Positions 32,817 through 42,319 are shown, counted from the stretch's first letter. The stretch: DNA of 64,000 bases from Calditrichia bacterium (GCA_028284905.1 JANQQU010000035.1:1-64000); one strand, 5' to 3'. Notes: generated by a model from the sequence alone, not told the origin. Translations and numbers: made by a program.

Positions 32817-34354
32817 CGATCTTTATCGGTCTTGGAGGAATGGAGTTGCAGGGGGACAAATTTTTTCGCTGCTTCCTTCACTTCCGCAAAAGAGGCGGAT
32901 TGTGCCCGCCCTTCCTGCAGCCAGTTCCGCAGAGCATTGACAATCTCTTTTTGGGAAACGGAAAGAGGCACCTGCTTTTTGATTGCCCGGAGAATATCCT
33001 GGGTGGTTATCTCCCGCTGTTCGTTGAAGCCAATATACATTGCATCGATAATCGCCTGCTCGATTTCTGCACCAACGTAGCCTTCCGCCGCCTTCGCTAA
33101 ACGATCGATTTGATAATCCTGAACAAGGCGATTGCGTTTATTCAGATGCACGGAAAAAATCGCCTGTCGTTCTTCCTGTGTCGGTAGATCGAGGAAAAAT
33201 ACCTCATCGAAGCGCCCTTTGCGGAGGAGTTCCGGCGGGATGCTGGCGATATTATTTGCAGTCGCGACGACAAAGCAGGGCGCGGTCTTTTCCTGCATCC
33301 AGGTAAGCAATGTGGCAAAAACCCGACTGCTGGTGCCGCTGTCCAGCCCGCCCTGGGCCAGCCCTTTTTCGATTTCATCGATCCAAAGCACGCAGGGGGC
33401 AACCGCTTCTGCCAATCGCAGTGCCTGACGGGCCCGCGCTTCCGATTCACCCACCAGACTACCAAACAATGCCCCGATATCCAACCGCAGCAGGGGAATA
33501 CGCCAGAGGCCACCGATCATTTTCGCCGTCAGGCTTTTCCCGGTGCCGGGAATACCGATCAGGGCAATCCCGCGGGGTACCGGCAGGCCATAGTTGCGAG
33601 CATCGCTGCCGAAAGCGCGCTCCCGTAATTGCAACCAATTTTTCAGCACATCGAGGCCACCGACATTATCCGGAGATTCAGTCACCGAATAATACTCCAG
33701 TGCCGGATTGTTGCGAATGATCTGCTGCTTTTCCCGGCTCACCAGTTCAATGTCGCGATCATCCAGGCGACCGTCGATAACAACCGCTTTGGCAAAAACC
33801 CGCTGTGCCTGGGCGACGGTCAATCCCACCGCTGCGCGGATGAGCTTTTCCCGGCCAAGCGGCGTCAACTGCATTTTTATTGCGCTGTTTCTGGTAAGAT
33901 CGTCCAGCACTGTTTCCAGCTCTTTTGGGCCAGGCAGGGGGATTTCCAGAGAAACACTGTTGTTCTCCAGTTCCAGCGGAATTTCTTTGTGGGGAGAAAT
34001 GACGATGATCGATTTACTGGTGTAGCGCAGTTTTTGGGCGACTGTACGCAGCTTCCGGCGTACCTGGGTATTGTCCCAGCAATCATGAAAATCTTTTAGA
34101 ACAAATACGCTTTGCGAAGTGGCGCGGTCGATCTGCTCCAGTGCCGTTAACGGATCGCGTGCAGAAGGGACTTCCACCGAACCGGAGGTCATTACCTGGA
34201 AGCCATCGGCAACATCCCAGGAAAGCGAGTTGCGGCCGTCAGCTTCACAGATTTCCCTGATGATTGCCAGCATGCGCTCTTCTTCCACGGTGACCAAAAC
34301 GAGGAGCGTTACCCGGGCGCGGAGTGAGATTTCGATTTGGGATTTGATGTTCAT
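32813..34354 (-). CDS. Ycf46-like AAA+ ATPase
   Basis: The 513-residue protein has an N-terminal domain (~1-200) with LLVLVTVEEERML and VFVLKDFHDCW, the pattern I know from Ycf46, and an AAA+ core. Core motifs: Walker A GIPGTGKS (267-274), Walker B CVLWIDE (321-327), sensor 1 ATANN (364-368) and the Arg-finger region LLRKGRFDEVF (377-387). A small C-terminal lid follows (EGYVGAEIEQAIIDAM). Classic AAA proteins unfold or remodel proteins as hexamers. Ycf46 is linked to CO2 use in cyanobacteria but has no firm role elsewhere. It is translationally coupled to the WD40 gene downstream. No strong ribosome-binding site is seen. Confidence 0.88.
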   Translation of the reverse strand: MNIKSQIEISLRARVTLLVLVTVEEERMLAIIREICEADGRNSLSWDVADGFQVMTSGSVEVPSARDPLTALEQIDRATSQSVFVLKDFHDCWDNTQVRRKLRTVAQKLRYTSKSIIVISPHKEIPLELENNSVSLEIPLPGPKELETVLDDLTRNSAIKMQLTPLGREKLIRAAVGLTVAQAQRVFAKAVVIDGRLDDRDIELVSREKQQIIRNNPALEYYSVTESPDNVGGLDVLKNWLQLRERAFGSDARNYGLPVPRGIALIGIPGTGKSLTAKMIGGLWRIPLLRLDIGALFGSLVGESEARARQALRLAEAVAPCVLWIDEIEKGLAQGGLDSGTSSRVFATLLTWMQEKTAPCFVVATANNIASIPPELLRKGRFDEVFFLDLPTQEERQAIFSVHLNKRNRLVQDYQIDRLAKAAEGYVGAEIEQAIIDAMYIGFNEQREITTQDILRAIKKQVPLSVSQKEIVNALRNWLQEGRAQSASFAEVKEAAKKFVPLQLHSSKTDKDR

Positions 34355-34372
34355 TTGGGGATGGCCTTGGTG

Positions 34373-34800
34373 ATTTAGTGTTATTTACAGGAAAATTTAA
34401 CTTCGAATTTCAGACTATATGAGAAACATGGCTCCGTTCACTGATGGCTCCGCTCCTTTCAGTCGCTGATGGTTCCGTTCACTGCGTTCACTAATGGTTA
34501 CTAACTTTGTGTTTTAGTGTTGTTTCCGGAAATATTTAATTTCGAGTTTCAGATAAGGTCTGAGTGGTATGGTTCCGCTTCGCTAATTGCTCCGTTCACT
34601 GCGTTCACTAATGGTTCCGCTCCCTTTGGTCGCTGATGGTTGTTGGTTTGGAGAGCTCAGTCTTTTAACCATTAGCGACCAAAGGGAGCGGAGCCTGCCA
34701 CTCGAAAGCAAATACGATCTCTAATGTTCTGATAGTCTCCCACTAAGCGTCCGCCAAAAAGATTTCCCCCAACAATTAGCGACCAAAGGGAGCGGAGCCA
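34373..34800. repeat. repeat-rich spacer: tandem duplication plus inverted repeats
   Basis: TTTAGTGTTATTTACAGGAA-type sequence at 34373-34414 recurs at 34512-34554 with a shift of about 140 bases. GGTTCCGTTCACTGCGTTCA words recur at about 34470, 34590 and 34610. TTCCGCTCCCTTTGGTCGCT (about 34613-34634) appears inverted at 34671-34695 and again at 34775-34800 as TTAGCGACCAAAGGGAGCGG. No gene is seen. Unit sizes and spacing do not fit a CRISPR array. Confidence 0.75.
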
Positions 34801-34810
34801 CTAGAATCTT

Positions 34811-35143
34811 TCACTCCTCAGCATCCCCTTCTTCGCCTTCTTCTTCCTGCTTCTCCGCCTCCAGCTTCTTCAACAACATCTCCACCGGCGTCAGGTATTT
34901 CTTGTCCGTGTTACAGTCTTTACAGCAGGGAACGACATTGCCTTTGCTGCTTTTTCCACCGCGGGAAATTGGTACGACATGATCCATCGTTAATTCATCC
35001 GGAGGAAAGCTTTTCCCGCAATAATGGCAGATGCCTTCGGCAATTCGTGCCTTCCACCATTGGGTTTTGCGCAGCTCCCGGGCCTTCTGTTTTTCCCGGG
35101 CGGCATGGCGGGGATCCTTATTCATTTCCAGCCAGTCGGACAA
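34811..35143 (-). CDS. HNH endonuclease-like protein
   Basis: The 110-residue product has the HNH/McrA fold: Cys-x2-Cys in CHYCGKSF, MDHVVPISRGGKSSKGNVVP with the catalytic DH, then CCKDCN. The N-terminus is basic and helical and the C-terminus is Glu-rich (EEEGEEGDAEE). Such small proteins cut DNA in phages, restriction systems and mobile elements, but many chromosomal copies have no known role. The start is probably the TTG at 35143 because AGAGG lies six bases upstream; ATG 35125 is the alternative. It lies alone, next to a repeat-rich spacer. Confidence 0.85.
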   Translation of the reverse strand: MSDWLEMNKDPRHAAREKQKARELRKTQWWKARIAEGICHYCGKSFPPDELTMDHVVPISRGGKSSKGNVVPCCKDCNTDKKYLTPVEMLLKKLEAEKQEEEGEEGDAEE

Positions 35144-35183
35144 ATCAAACCTCTTTTAATCTTCTTCGGCAATGATTATAATT

Positions 35184-35266
35184 AAAGTTCAAAGTTCAGC
35201 GTTTAGAGTTCAAAGTTAATTTTTTTGGCGAACGAGAACTTTGAACTCTGAACTCTGAACTTTTTT
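35184..35266. repeat. AAAGTTCAGAGTTCAAAGTT palindromic element
   Basis: AAAGTTCAAAGTTCAGCG and TTTAGAGTTCAAAGTT face AACTTTGAACTCTGAACTC and TGAACTTTTTT. The element lies between divergent genes (HNH on minus, MBL on plus) and is built only from these words. Confidence 0.7.
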
Positions 35267-35320
35267 AAAAATAAGCAAGAATGTTGCGCTAGAAAAAGAC
35301 TTTTATTTCGAAGGAAAATT

Positions 35321-36211
35321 ATGGTAAAGATTCTCGATTTAAACTTTCAGGGCAAAAGTCATGCGATTGCCTCATTTTTAATTGAAACCGGCGAAGGGCC
35401 GGTAATTATCGAAACCGGTCCGCATTCAACCCTGCCATTTCTGGAAAAGGGGCTGGGGGATGCCGGATACAAACTGAGCGACGTCCGCCACGTTTTTCTT
35501 TCCCATATTCACCTCGATCATGCCGGCGCTGCCTGGGCACTGGCAGAAGCAGGGGCAACTGTTTATGTGCATCCGATTGGCGCGCCACACATGATTGATC
35601 CTTCCCGTTTAATGAAATCTGCGAAAATGATTTACCAGGAACAGATGGATAGCCTTTGGGGAGAGATGCGCCCGATAGCCACGTCGCAAATCCGGGAAGT
35701 TGCGCATGGAGAAATTTTCCGAATCGGCGATGTTGCTTTTACTGCGCATCACACGCCGGGACATGCTATTCACCACATCGCCTGGCAAATGGGGGATGCC
35801 GTTTTTACCGGGGATGTCGCCGGTGTAAAAATTGGTGAGAACGGTCTGGTTGTCGCGCCCTGCCCGCCGCCGGATATCAATATTGAGCAGTGGAAAGACT
35901 CTATTGCCCTTGTCCGCCGATTGAATCCGAACAAACTTTACCTGACTCACTTTGGCGAAATCAGCGCGATCGATCAACATTTTAATGACCTGATTCATTG
36001 TCTGGAATCCTGGGCGAACTGGATAAAGCCGCACTGGGAAAATGGCGAAACACCGGAAGCCGTGACCCCGGCGTTCGAAGCGTTTGCCCGGCAACAATTG
36101 CTCGATGCCGGCCTGCCCGCCGATGATGTCGCTCGCTACGATGCCGCCAATCCTGCCTGGATGAGTGTCGCCGGACTGATGCGTTATTGGCGGAAGCGGA
36201 GTGAAAAATAG
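35321..36211 (+). CDS. metallo-beta-lactamase-fold hydrolase
   Basis: The 296-residue protein has the MBL zinc motif HIHLDHAG near residue 64, a second His in HHTPGHAIHHIAW, Asp in FTGDVAGV and a last His in LYLTHFG. AAGGA precedes the ATG. The C-terminal ~80 residues are helical (AFEAFARQQLLDAG). Similar stand-alone proteins include glyoxalase II-like thioesterases and lactonases, but the substrate cannot be read from the sequence. It is a single-gene unit, followed by a repeat. Confidence 0.9.
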   Translation: MVKILDLNFQGKSHAIASFLIETGEGPVIIETGPHSTLPFLEKGLGDAGYKLSDVRHVFLSHIHLDHAGAAWALAEAGATVYVHPIGAPHMIDPSRLMKSAKMIYQEQMDSLWGEMRPIATSQIREVAHGEIFRIGDVAFTAHHTPGHAIHHIAWQMGDAVFTGDVAGVKIGENGLVVAPCPPPDINIEQWKDSIALVRRLNPNKLYLTHFGEISAIDQHFNDLIHCLESWANWIKPHWENGETPEAVTPAFEAFARQQLLDAGLPADDVARYDAANPAWMSVAGLMRYWRKRSEK

Positions 36212-36227
36212 CGACAGCGGAAGAAAA

Positions 36228-36312
36228 TATCCAATGTCGAATCTTCAATGTTCAATGTAAAAGTGAATGTCGAACTTGAGAATTGGAAATTGAGTATTGG
36301 ATATTGGACATT
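36228..36312. repeat. ATCCAATGTCGAATCTTCAATG palindromic element, copy 3 (ATCCAATATTCAATTTCC family)
   Basis: ATATCCAATGTCGAATCTTC faces GAATTGGAAATTGAGTATTG and GATATTGGACATTTC in opposite orientation. Same word family as the elements at 19168, 20763 and 43350. Confidence 0.7.
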
Positions 36313-36391
36313 TCACTTTTTTTTATAACTTTCTCGGTTTGATAGCCGTATCTAAAAAACGGTCAGTGCGAGGCTGATTTACCGTTTGGAG

Positions 36392-36454
36392 ATGAGCGCA
36401 GAAGTGATTAAATTTGTTGGCGACGACAATACTAAACAGGAGCTGCTGGCTTGA
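36392..36454 (+). CDS. 20-residue upstream reading frame
   Basis: ATG AGC to TGA encodes MSAEVIKFVGDDNTKQELLA. Its TGA overlaps the TTG start of the next gene (TTGA), and its last codons contain that gene's AGGAG. A GGAG directly abuts its own ATG, which is unusually close. It could couple translation of the next gene, or be chance. Confidence 0.3.
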   Translation: MSAEVIKFVGDDNTKQELLA

Positions 36455-36894
36455 AAGACTTTCATTTTACGGACGAAGACATAAAAACGATCAGCAAAGT
36501 TTTTGGTGTTGACCCGATTAAGCGTAAAGATAATTTTCGTTTCGTCATAGATAACCAGAAAGAAGGCCGTAAGCTTTCTCTGGAGATTTTCCCCGATATG
36601 CCAATTGGTGATGCAACTGGCAATCTCATTTCCGTTTATACCATGAATACCCATATTCAGCTGCATCTCTGTAATGGATATGTGCCCAGCGAATCCCTGG
36701 GGGAAGTGATTTTTATTAGCGAAAATCAGGGCCGGGTGTCCGGACTGATTGTGGAAAAAGGCGCCGGTTGTTCGCTTTACGCCAATGTCGAAAGCGAGAT
36801 CCTCTCCGGAGATTTTACCAAACTGGCCCCGGAAGTGATGATGTCCGGCATTGCCCTTTCTGTAGCGGAACACTTGATTCCGGACGACGAATAA
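36451..36894 (+). CDS. conserved-looking hypothetical protein
   Basis: I do not recognise the family. The first in-frame start after a stop is a TTG at 36451, with AGGAG about eight bases upstream. The 147-residue product is soluble and mixed alpha/beta: an N-terminal helix with DEDIKTISKVFGVDP, strands RFVIDNQ and KLSLEIFP, then ISVYTMNTHIQLHLCNG and VIFISENQGRVSGLIVEKGAGCSLYANV, and a terminal acidic tail. Codon use looks like its neighbours and a terminator follows, so it is a real gene. It may be a regulatory protein, but nothing shows this. Confidence 0.75.
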   Translation: MKDFHFTDEDIKTISKVFGVDPIKRKDNFRFVIDNQKEGRKLSLEIFPDMPIGDATGNLISVYTMNTHIQLHLCNGYVPSESLGEVIFISENQGRVSGLIVEKGAGCSLYANVESEILSGDFTKLAPEVMMSGIALSVAEHLIPDDE

Positions 36895-36900
36895 GTTTTT

Positions 36901-36934
36901 AGCCTGTCGCAAAATTGCAGACAGGCTTTTTTTT
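36901..36934 (+). terminator. intrinsic terminator
   Basis: AGCCTGTC (36901-36908) pairs with GACAGGCT (36920-36927), extended by an inner GCAA/TTGC pair, followed by eight T. It starts six bases after the stop of the hypothetical gene. Confidence 0.93.
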
Positions 36935-36962
36935 GCATACCCCATCCAAACTTATGGTTTAA

Positions 36963-37859
36963 ATGACCTGGGAAACCCTGCTGGAAAGATTCTATGATTA
37001 TCTCGCCCTGGAGAAAAGCATGGCGGATAACACCCTATTTTCCTACCGACTGGATTTAAAACGATATGGCGAATATATGCAAGAGCGGGAGATCGTCCCT
37101 AAGGATACGATACCGGCCACTATTATTCAAGATTATACCGAGCTGCTCGGCGATCTGGGACTTTCTGCCAATAGTATCGCCCGTAATTTCTCATCGATTC
37201 GTGCACTTCACAAATTCATGATTCTTGATAACATTACCGATAAAAATCCGACTGAGTTACTGGAGACGCCGCGCATTCGCCGCAAATTGCCGGAAGCGCT
37301 CTCGATTGAAGAAGTAATACAGATTATCGAAGCGCCGGATATCGATACACCGAATGGCGCCCGGGATCGGGCCATGCTAGAAATTATCTACGGCGCTGGT
37401 TTGCGGGTGTCGGAATTGATTAACCTGCGTCTCGACCAGGTTTTTTTCGATGAAGGATTGCTGCGCATCTACGGGAAAGGAAACAAGGAACGCCTGGTGC
37501 CGATCGGTGAAGAAGCATTGCAGGCCTTGAAAATGTATATCGGTCGCGCCCGGCCATTGGTCGCAAAAACCGGGAAATCCCAGGGATGCATTTTCCTCAA
37601 TCGTTTCGGGAAACCATTCTCCCGCATGGGAATATTGAATATCGTCAAGCATCACGCCTTTGAAGCCGGGGTGCATAAGCGGGTGTATCCGCATATCTTT
37701 CGGCATTCATTTGCTACGCATTTACTGGAAAATGGCGCCGACTTACGGGCAGTGCAGGAAATGCTCGGTCATTCCGATATTTCCACTACGCAAATCTACA
37801 CGCACGTTAGTCGGGAATACCTGAAAACGGAATACAAAAGCTATCATCCCCGTGGTTGA
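36963..37859 (+). CDS. xerD: tyrosine recombinase XerD
   Basis: The 298-residue protein has the SAM-like N-terminal domain (FYDYLALEKSMADNTLFSYRLDL) and a catalytic domain with the full set: Arg in GAGLRVSELINL, Lys in YGKGNKERLVP, HxxR in PHIFRHSFATHLL, His in MLGHSDISTTQ and Tyr in IYTHVS. With XerC it resolves chromosome dimers at dif. The length and the lack of nearby phage genes favour the housekeeping enzyme over an integrase. The GHSDISTTQIYTHV box is typical of XerD. The ATG at 36963 has no strong ribosome-binding site. Confidence 0.93.
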   Translation: MTWETLLERFYDYLALEKSMADNTLFSYRLDLKRYGEYMQEREIVPKDTIPATIIQDYTELLGDLGLSANSIARNFSSIRALHKFMILDNITDKNPTELLETPRIRRKLPEALSIEEVIQIIEAPDIDTPNGARDRAMLEIIYGAGLRVSELINLRLDQVFFDEGLLRIYGKGNKERLVPIGEEALQALKMYIGRARPLVAKTGKSQGCIFLNRFGKPFSRMGILNIVKHHAFEAGVHKRVYPHIFRHSFATHLLENGADLRAVQEMLGHSDISTTQIYTHVSREYLKTEYKSYHPRG

Positions 37860-38015
37860 GAGAAGTGATTTAAAAAAGATGACTTATATCAATGAAAATT
37901 GTATGAAAATATACGTTTTTTGTATGTTTATCGAAAACTGCGAAGAATGAACATTATTTGACTCAAATGGTAATATTTTGTAGATTAAACCGTTCAATTT
38001 GCACTGGGAGTCATC

Positions 38016-38234
38016 ATGTTCACGAAATTAAAAAGACATCGTCAGTATCAGTATACGCCGCGGGTGTACGATCCGGAAAAAGAAAAACGGGACAACCGCG
38101 TTCAAGGCCGACGGGAGTTTCGTTTTCAGCGCGGCGGCGCGAAAGCCAGTCCGCGTTCCCTGATCTTTGTGATTGCAGCGATGGGACTTATTCTCTACCT
38201 GATTTACATGCTGTCCCAAGTGGGCGCCAATTAA
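38016..38234 (+). CDS. small single-span membrane protein
   Basis: The 72-residue product has a very basic N-terminus (KLKRHRQYQY, then EKEKRDNR and RREFRF) and one C-terminal membrane helix (SLIFVIAAMGLILYLIYML). GGGAG lies upstream of the ATG. The basic stretch is likely cytoplasmic and could bind nucleic acid or acidic lipid. It is 18 bases upstream of the cyclic-nucleotide sensor gene, so they probably share a transcript. Function unknown. Confidence 0.75.
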   Translation: MFTKLKRHRQYQYTPRVYDPEKEKRDNRVQGRREFRFQRGGAKASPRSLIFVIAAMGLILYLIYMLSQVGAN

Positions 38235-38252
38235 CCTGGAGGATCTCCGAAT

Positions 38253-39335
38253 ATGTTTCAAATTAGTGAAGTGCTGAGAAAAGTACCTTTTTTCCAAACC
38301 CTCGGAAAAGATGGTATCGATTTTATCGTGGAGCGTTTGAAGTTTAAGCCGTTTGAAGCAAATGCACTGATTTGTAAAGCGGGCGACCCGGGCGACAAAA
38401 TGTATATCATCATCAATGGTGAAGTTAAAGTGGTGGTGACATCCGAGGGAGGCGATGAAAACCTGATCGCCAAGCTGACTACCGGTGACTATTTTGGAGA
38501 GATGGCCCTGCTTACCGGCGAACCCCGTTCCGCTTCGGTGATTACCACCGAAGGCGCAGAGATGTTTATCCTCAATCAATCCGACTTCGACGTTATTATC
38601 GAACGTTTTCCTTCCATTACCCTCAGCATGGGTAAAATTATGAGCCAGCGTCTGCGGGAAACTTTGAAGAAGGCCGCAGCGAAACCATCCAGTGGAGGCA
38701 TTACTACTGTGCGTGGCAATCTGCAGGAACGCAAATTGGTGGATGTGCTGAAATTCTGTGACAATAACTCCCTCAATGGAAAAGTTGTTGTAAAAAGTGG
38801 CAGCGAGGTTGGGGAATTTCATTACGAAAAAGGCGAGTTGAAGATGGTTAAGCTCGGCGACCTGCCGGAAGATAGAGCGTTAGACACCATGCTGAATTGG
38901 CCGGAAGGCGAATTCGTGATCGAGCCACGTCCGATGCAAATGGAAGGCCTGCAGGAAAAAGCCGCGGCAAAACCGAAAGAAAAATTTGTCATCGTCATTG
39001 TCAACAACAGTATGATTGTTCAGAAGCTGTTGCAGCGGGCGTTCGACAGTATGGGATATGAAGTATATGCCGTGGAAACTGCCGCGAAAGCAAAAAATAT
39101 GGTCAAATCGATGAATCCTCACCTGGTGATTGCCGATACCAAACTGCCGGATGCTGCCGGCAGCGCTTTTATCAGCGAGCTGCGTGAAAGTAGTGCCCTG
39201 CCGGTAGTTATGCTCACGGAAACCAGCAATCGCAGTCAGTATGAAGCCGAGACCAGTCAGTATCAAAACGTTCATTTCACCAATTCTCACGAAGTCGGCG
39301 AGGTCGTGAAGGTTGTGGAAGGCGTCTTAAGCTAG
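38253..39335 (+). CDS. cyclic nucleotide-binding, DUF4388 and pseudo-receiver protein
   Basis: Three domains are visible in 360 residues. Residues ~1-135 are a cNMP-binding fold (GDPGDKMYIIINGEVKV, GDYFGEMALLTGEPRSASV, with the Arg that contacts the phosphate). Residues ~150-225 resemble DUF4388/PATAN (GNLQERKLVDVLKFCDNN-LNGKVVV). Residues ~245-360 are receiver-like, with the phospho-acceptor Asp in LVIADTKLPDAAG and Thr in VMLTE. The paired acidic residues near the start of a normal receiver are Asn here (VNNS) and the late Lys is missing, so phosphorylation is doubtful. It likely senses cAMP or c-di-GMP and passes a signal by contact. GGAGG precedes the ATG. Confidence 0.85.
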   Translation: MFQISEVLRKVPFFQTLGKDGIDFIVERLKFKPFEANALICKAGDPGDKMYIIINGEVKVVVTSEGGDENLIAKLTTGDYFGEMALLTGEPRSASVITTEGAEMFILNQSDFDVIIERFPSITLSMGKIMSQRLRETLKKAAAKPSSGGITTVRGNLQERKLVDVLKFCDNNSLNGKVVVKSGSEVGEFHYEKGELKMVKLGDLPEDRALDTMLNWPEGEFVIEPRPMQMEGLQEKAAAKPKEKFVIVIVNNSMIVQKLLQRAFDSMGYEVYAVETAAKAKNMVKSMNPHLVIADTKLPDAAGSAFISELRESSALPVVMLTETSNRSQYEAETSQYQNVHFTNSHEVGEVVKVVEGVLS

Positions 39336-39351
39336 CCTGCATTTACGTTAA

Positions 39352-39410
39352 TGACCATTTAGCAGATGAGCAAATGAGCATTTTTGCCCATTTGCCTATT
39401 TGCCCATTGT
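39352..39410. repeat. GAGCAAATGAGCATTTTTGCCC repeat
   Basis: GCAGATGAGCAAATGAGC faces GCCCATTTGCCTATTTGCCC: the left words are roughly the inverse complement of the right. It lies in the spacer 39336-39524 upstream of serS. No T-box leader features are seen. Confidence 0.5.
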
Positions 39411-39521
39411 CTCTCCCAAAGAACTTACGTTCAGTTTGCAAATCCCTTCAGAAAAGCTTATTTTCCCATTCAAAAATTTTACAATCTACAATTGAAACGC
39501 CGCACTGATAATAAGGATTAG

Positions 39522-40805
<1,284 letters not shown>

Positions 40806-40815
40806 ACATTAGATA

Positions 40816-40903
40816 TGTCATTGCGAGGCGAGTTTTGCCGAAGCAATCTAATTGGTAGTTATAACAAAGAGATCGCTTCGTCGTTGTACTCCTCGCGATG
40901 ACA
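40816..40903. repeat. TCATTGCGA palindromic element, copy 3
   Basis: TGTCATTGCGAGGCGAG at 40816 faces CTCCTCGCGATGACA ending at 40903, with GAAGCAATCT and GAGATCGCTTCGTCG inside. It lies 10 bases after serS. No separate terminator is seen, so it may serve as one. Confidence 0.8.
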
Positions 40904-40965
40904 GCTGTGATCCGTTTTGCAGGGAATGATTAAGCAGATGTCTTTCTGAAACTGAAAAAAACAAT

Positions 40966-41721
40966 ATGATTAGAGCAATAATATTTGCCATAGCTTTAGT
41001 AGTACTAACCAGCGTGATGGGATCTGTGATAATCCTGATTGGTTTCTTTCAATCGTACTCAAAGTTTAGTTATCATCAAATTCTCCGCCGTTGGGCGCGT
41101 ATGCTGATTTGGATATCGGGGTCGCGGGTACGGCTTTCCGGTGTGGAAAATCTGGATCCGCAACGCTGCTATGTACTGGTCAGTAATCATCAAAGTCATG
41201 TTGATATTCCCGCATTAGTTGGTTACTTGCCGATTCATATGACGATTATTGCCAAAAAGGAGCTGTTCAAGATTCCCATATTTGCTCAGGCAATGCGGGC
41301 ACTGGGTATTCTGGAAATCGATCGTAGTAATCGAGCTAAATCATTTGCTACTTTAAAGCGGGCTGCGGAAGTTATGAGAGAAAAAAAACTGTCAGTGCTG
41401 GCGTTTCCGGAAGGGACGCGCAGTGAAGACGGGAAAATGAAGGCGTTTAAGAAAGGTCCGTTTGTACTAGGTATTCAGTCGGAGATGGCTATTCTTCCCA
41501 TTACTATCGACGGCACCTATCCAATGTTGCCGAAAGGAAAGCTGGGGATTCGCCCTGGAGATATTAGGATTCAGATTCATCCGGCAATCGAAACCACCGA
41601 TTTCTCATTTGAGAAAAGAAACGAATTAATTGATCAGGTTCATCACACTATAGCGTCAGGACTTGCAGATCATGAAGAATTCATTGAAAAATTTGACTAC
41701 CCTGAATCATCCGCTGGTTGA
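40966..41721 (+). CDS. plsC: 1-acyl-sn-glycerol-3-phosphate acyltransferase
   Basis: The 251-residue protein starts with a membrane helix (IIFAIALVVLTSVMGSVIIL) and has the acyltransferase motifs: block I NHQSHVD (HX4D), block III FPEGTRSEDG and block IV-like AILPITIDG. It adds the second acyl chain in phospholipid synthesis at the inner membrane. Upstream of the ATG there is no strong ribosome-binding site. Its last 50 bases overlap the start of the upp gene in another frame. Confidence 0.92.
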   Translation: MIRAIIFAIALVVLTSVMGSVIILIGFFQSYSKFSYHQILRRWARMLIWISGSRVRLSGVENLDPQRCYVLVSNHQSHVDIPALVGYLPIHMTIIAKKELFKIPIFAQAMRALGILEIDRSNRAKSFATLKRAAEVMREKKLSVLAFPEGTRSEDGKMKAFKKGPFVLGIQSEMAILPITIDGTYPMLPKGKLGIRPGDIRIQIHPAIETTDFSFEKRNELIDQVHHTIASGLADHEEFIEKFDYPESSAG

Positions 41722-42307
41722 AGATAAACTGGCCCGGATGCGGGACGAAAACACCCCCCACGCCGATTTCCAGCGCTTGCTGGAAGACATCAGCATCTTT
41801 CTATTTTATGAAGGGACGAAATCCCTGGCAACTGTCGACAGTGAAGTAAAGACACCGCTGGAAACGACCACGGTTAGACGGGTGAAAAATGATATTCTGC
41901 TGGTGCCGGTATTACGGGCCGGGCTGGGAATGTCTAATGGCATCGTAAAATCCTGTAAACATGCCCTTACCGGGATGATCGGGATGTATCGCGATCACGA
42001 TACCCTGCAGCCGATTGATTATTACCTGAGATTACCGGATGATATTTCTGAGATGGATATCTTCTTGCTGGATCCAATGCTGGCCACCGGCGGCAGCGCG
42101 AATGAATCGCTGCACAAACTGAAACGCCACGGAGCGAAAAATCTTTCCATGCTCTGCCTGTTGGCGGCACCGGAAGGTGTAGAGCTACTGGGAAAAGAAC
42201 ATCCTGATGTGAAAGTTTACACCGCCGCTCTGGATCGCCAACTTAACAGTATCGGCTATATTCTGCCTGGTCTTGGCGATGCCGGTGATCGTTATTTCGG
42301 TGTGTAA
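41672..42307 (+). CDS. upp: uracil phosphoribosyltransferase
   Basis: ATG 41672 (MKNSLKNLTTLNHPLVEDKL) is the only sensible start, because the conserved NHPLV begins 12 residues later; the earlier in-frame TTG adds three residues. The 211-residue enzyme has VLRAGLGMSNG near 87 and the PRPP loop FLLDPMLATGGSA, then GYILPGLGDAGDR. It makes UMP from uracil and PRPP. Its start lies inside plsC, so the overlap is real and suggests coupled translation. A stable hairpin follows the stop. Confidence 0.95.
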   Translation: MKNSLKNLTTLNHPLVEDKLARMRDENTPHADFQRLLEDISIFLFYEGTKSLATVDSEVKTPLETTTVRRVKNDILLVPVLRAGLGMSNGIVKSCKHALTGMIGMYRDHDTLQPIDYYLRLPDDISEMDIFLLDPMLATGGSANESLHKLKRHGAKNLSMLCLLAAPEGVELLGKEHPDVKVYTAALDRQLNSIGYILPGLGDAGDRYFGV

Positions 42308-42319
42308 GTATTATTGTAA

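Noticed and set aside
34373-34800. possible CRISPR array
   Set aside because: Repeats are of unequal size and spacing, some inverted and degenerate, with no uniform spacers and no cas gene nearby.
36379-36945. 188-codon minus-strand frame
   Set aside because: Antisense to the 36451-36894 gene, which has a ribosome-binding site and a terminator.
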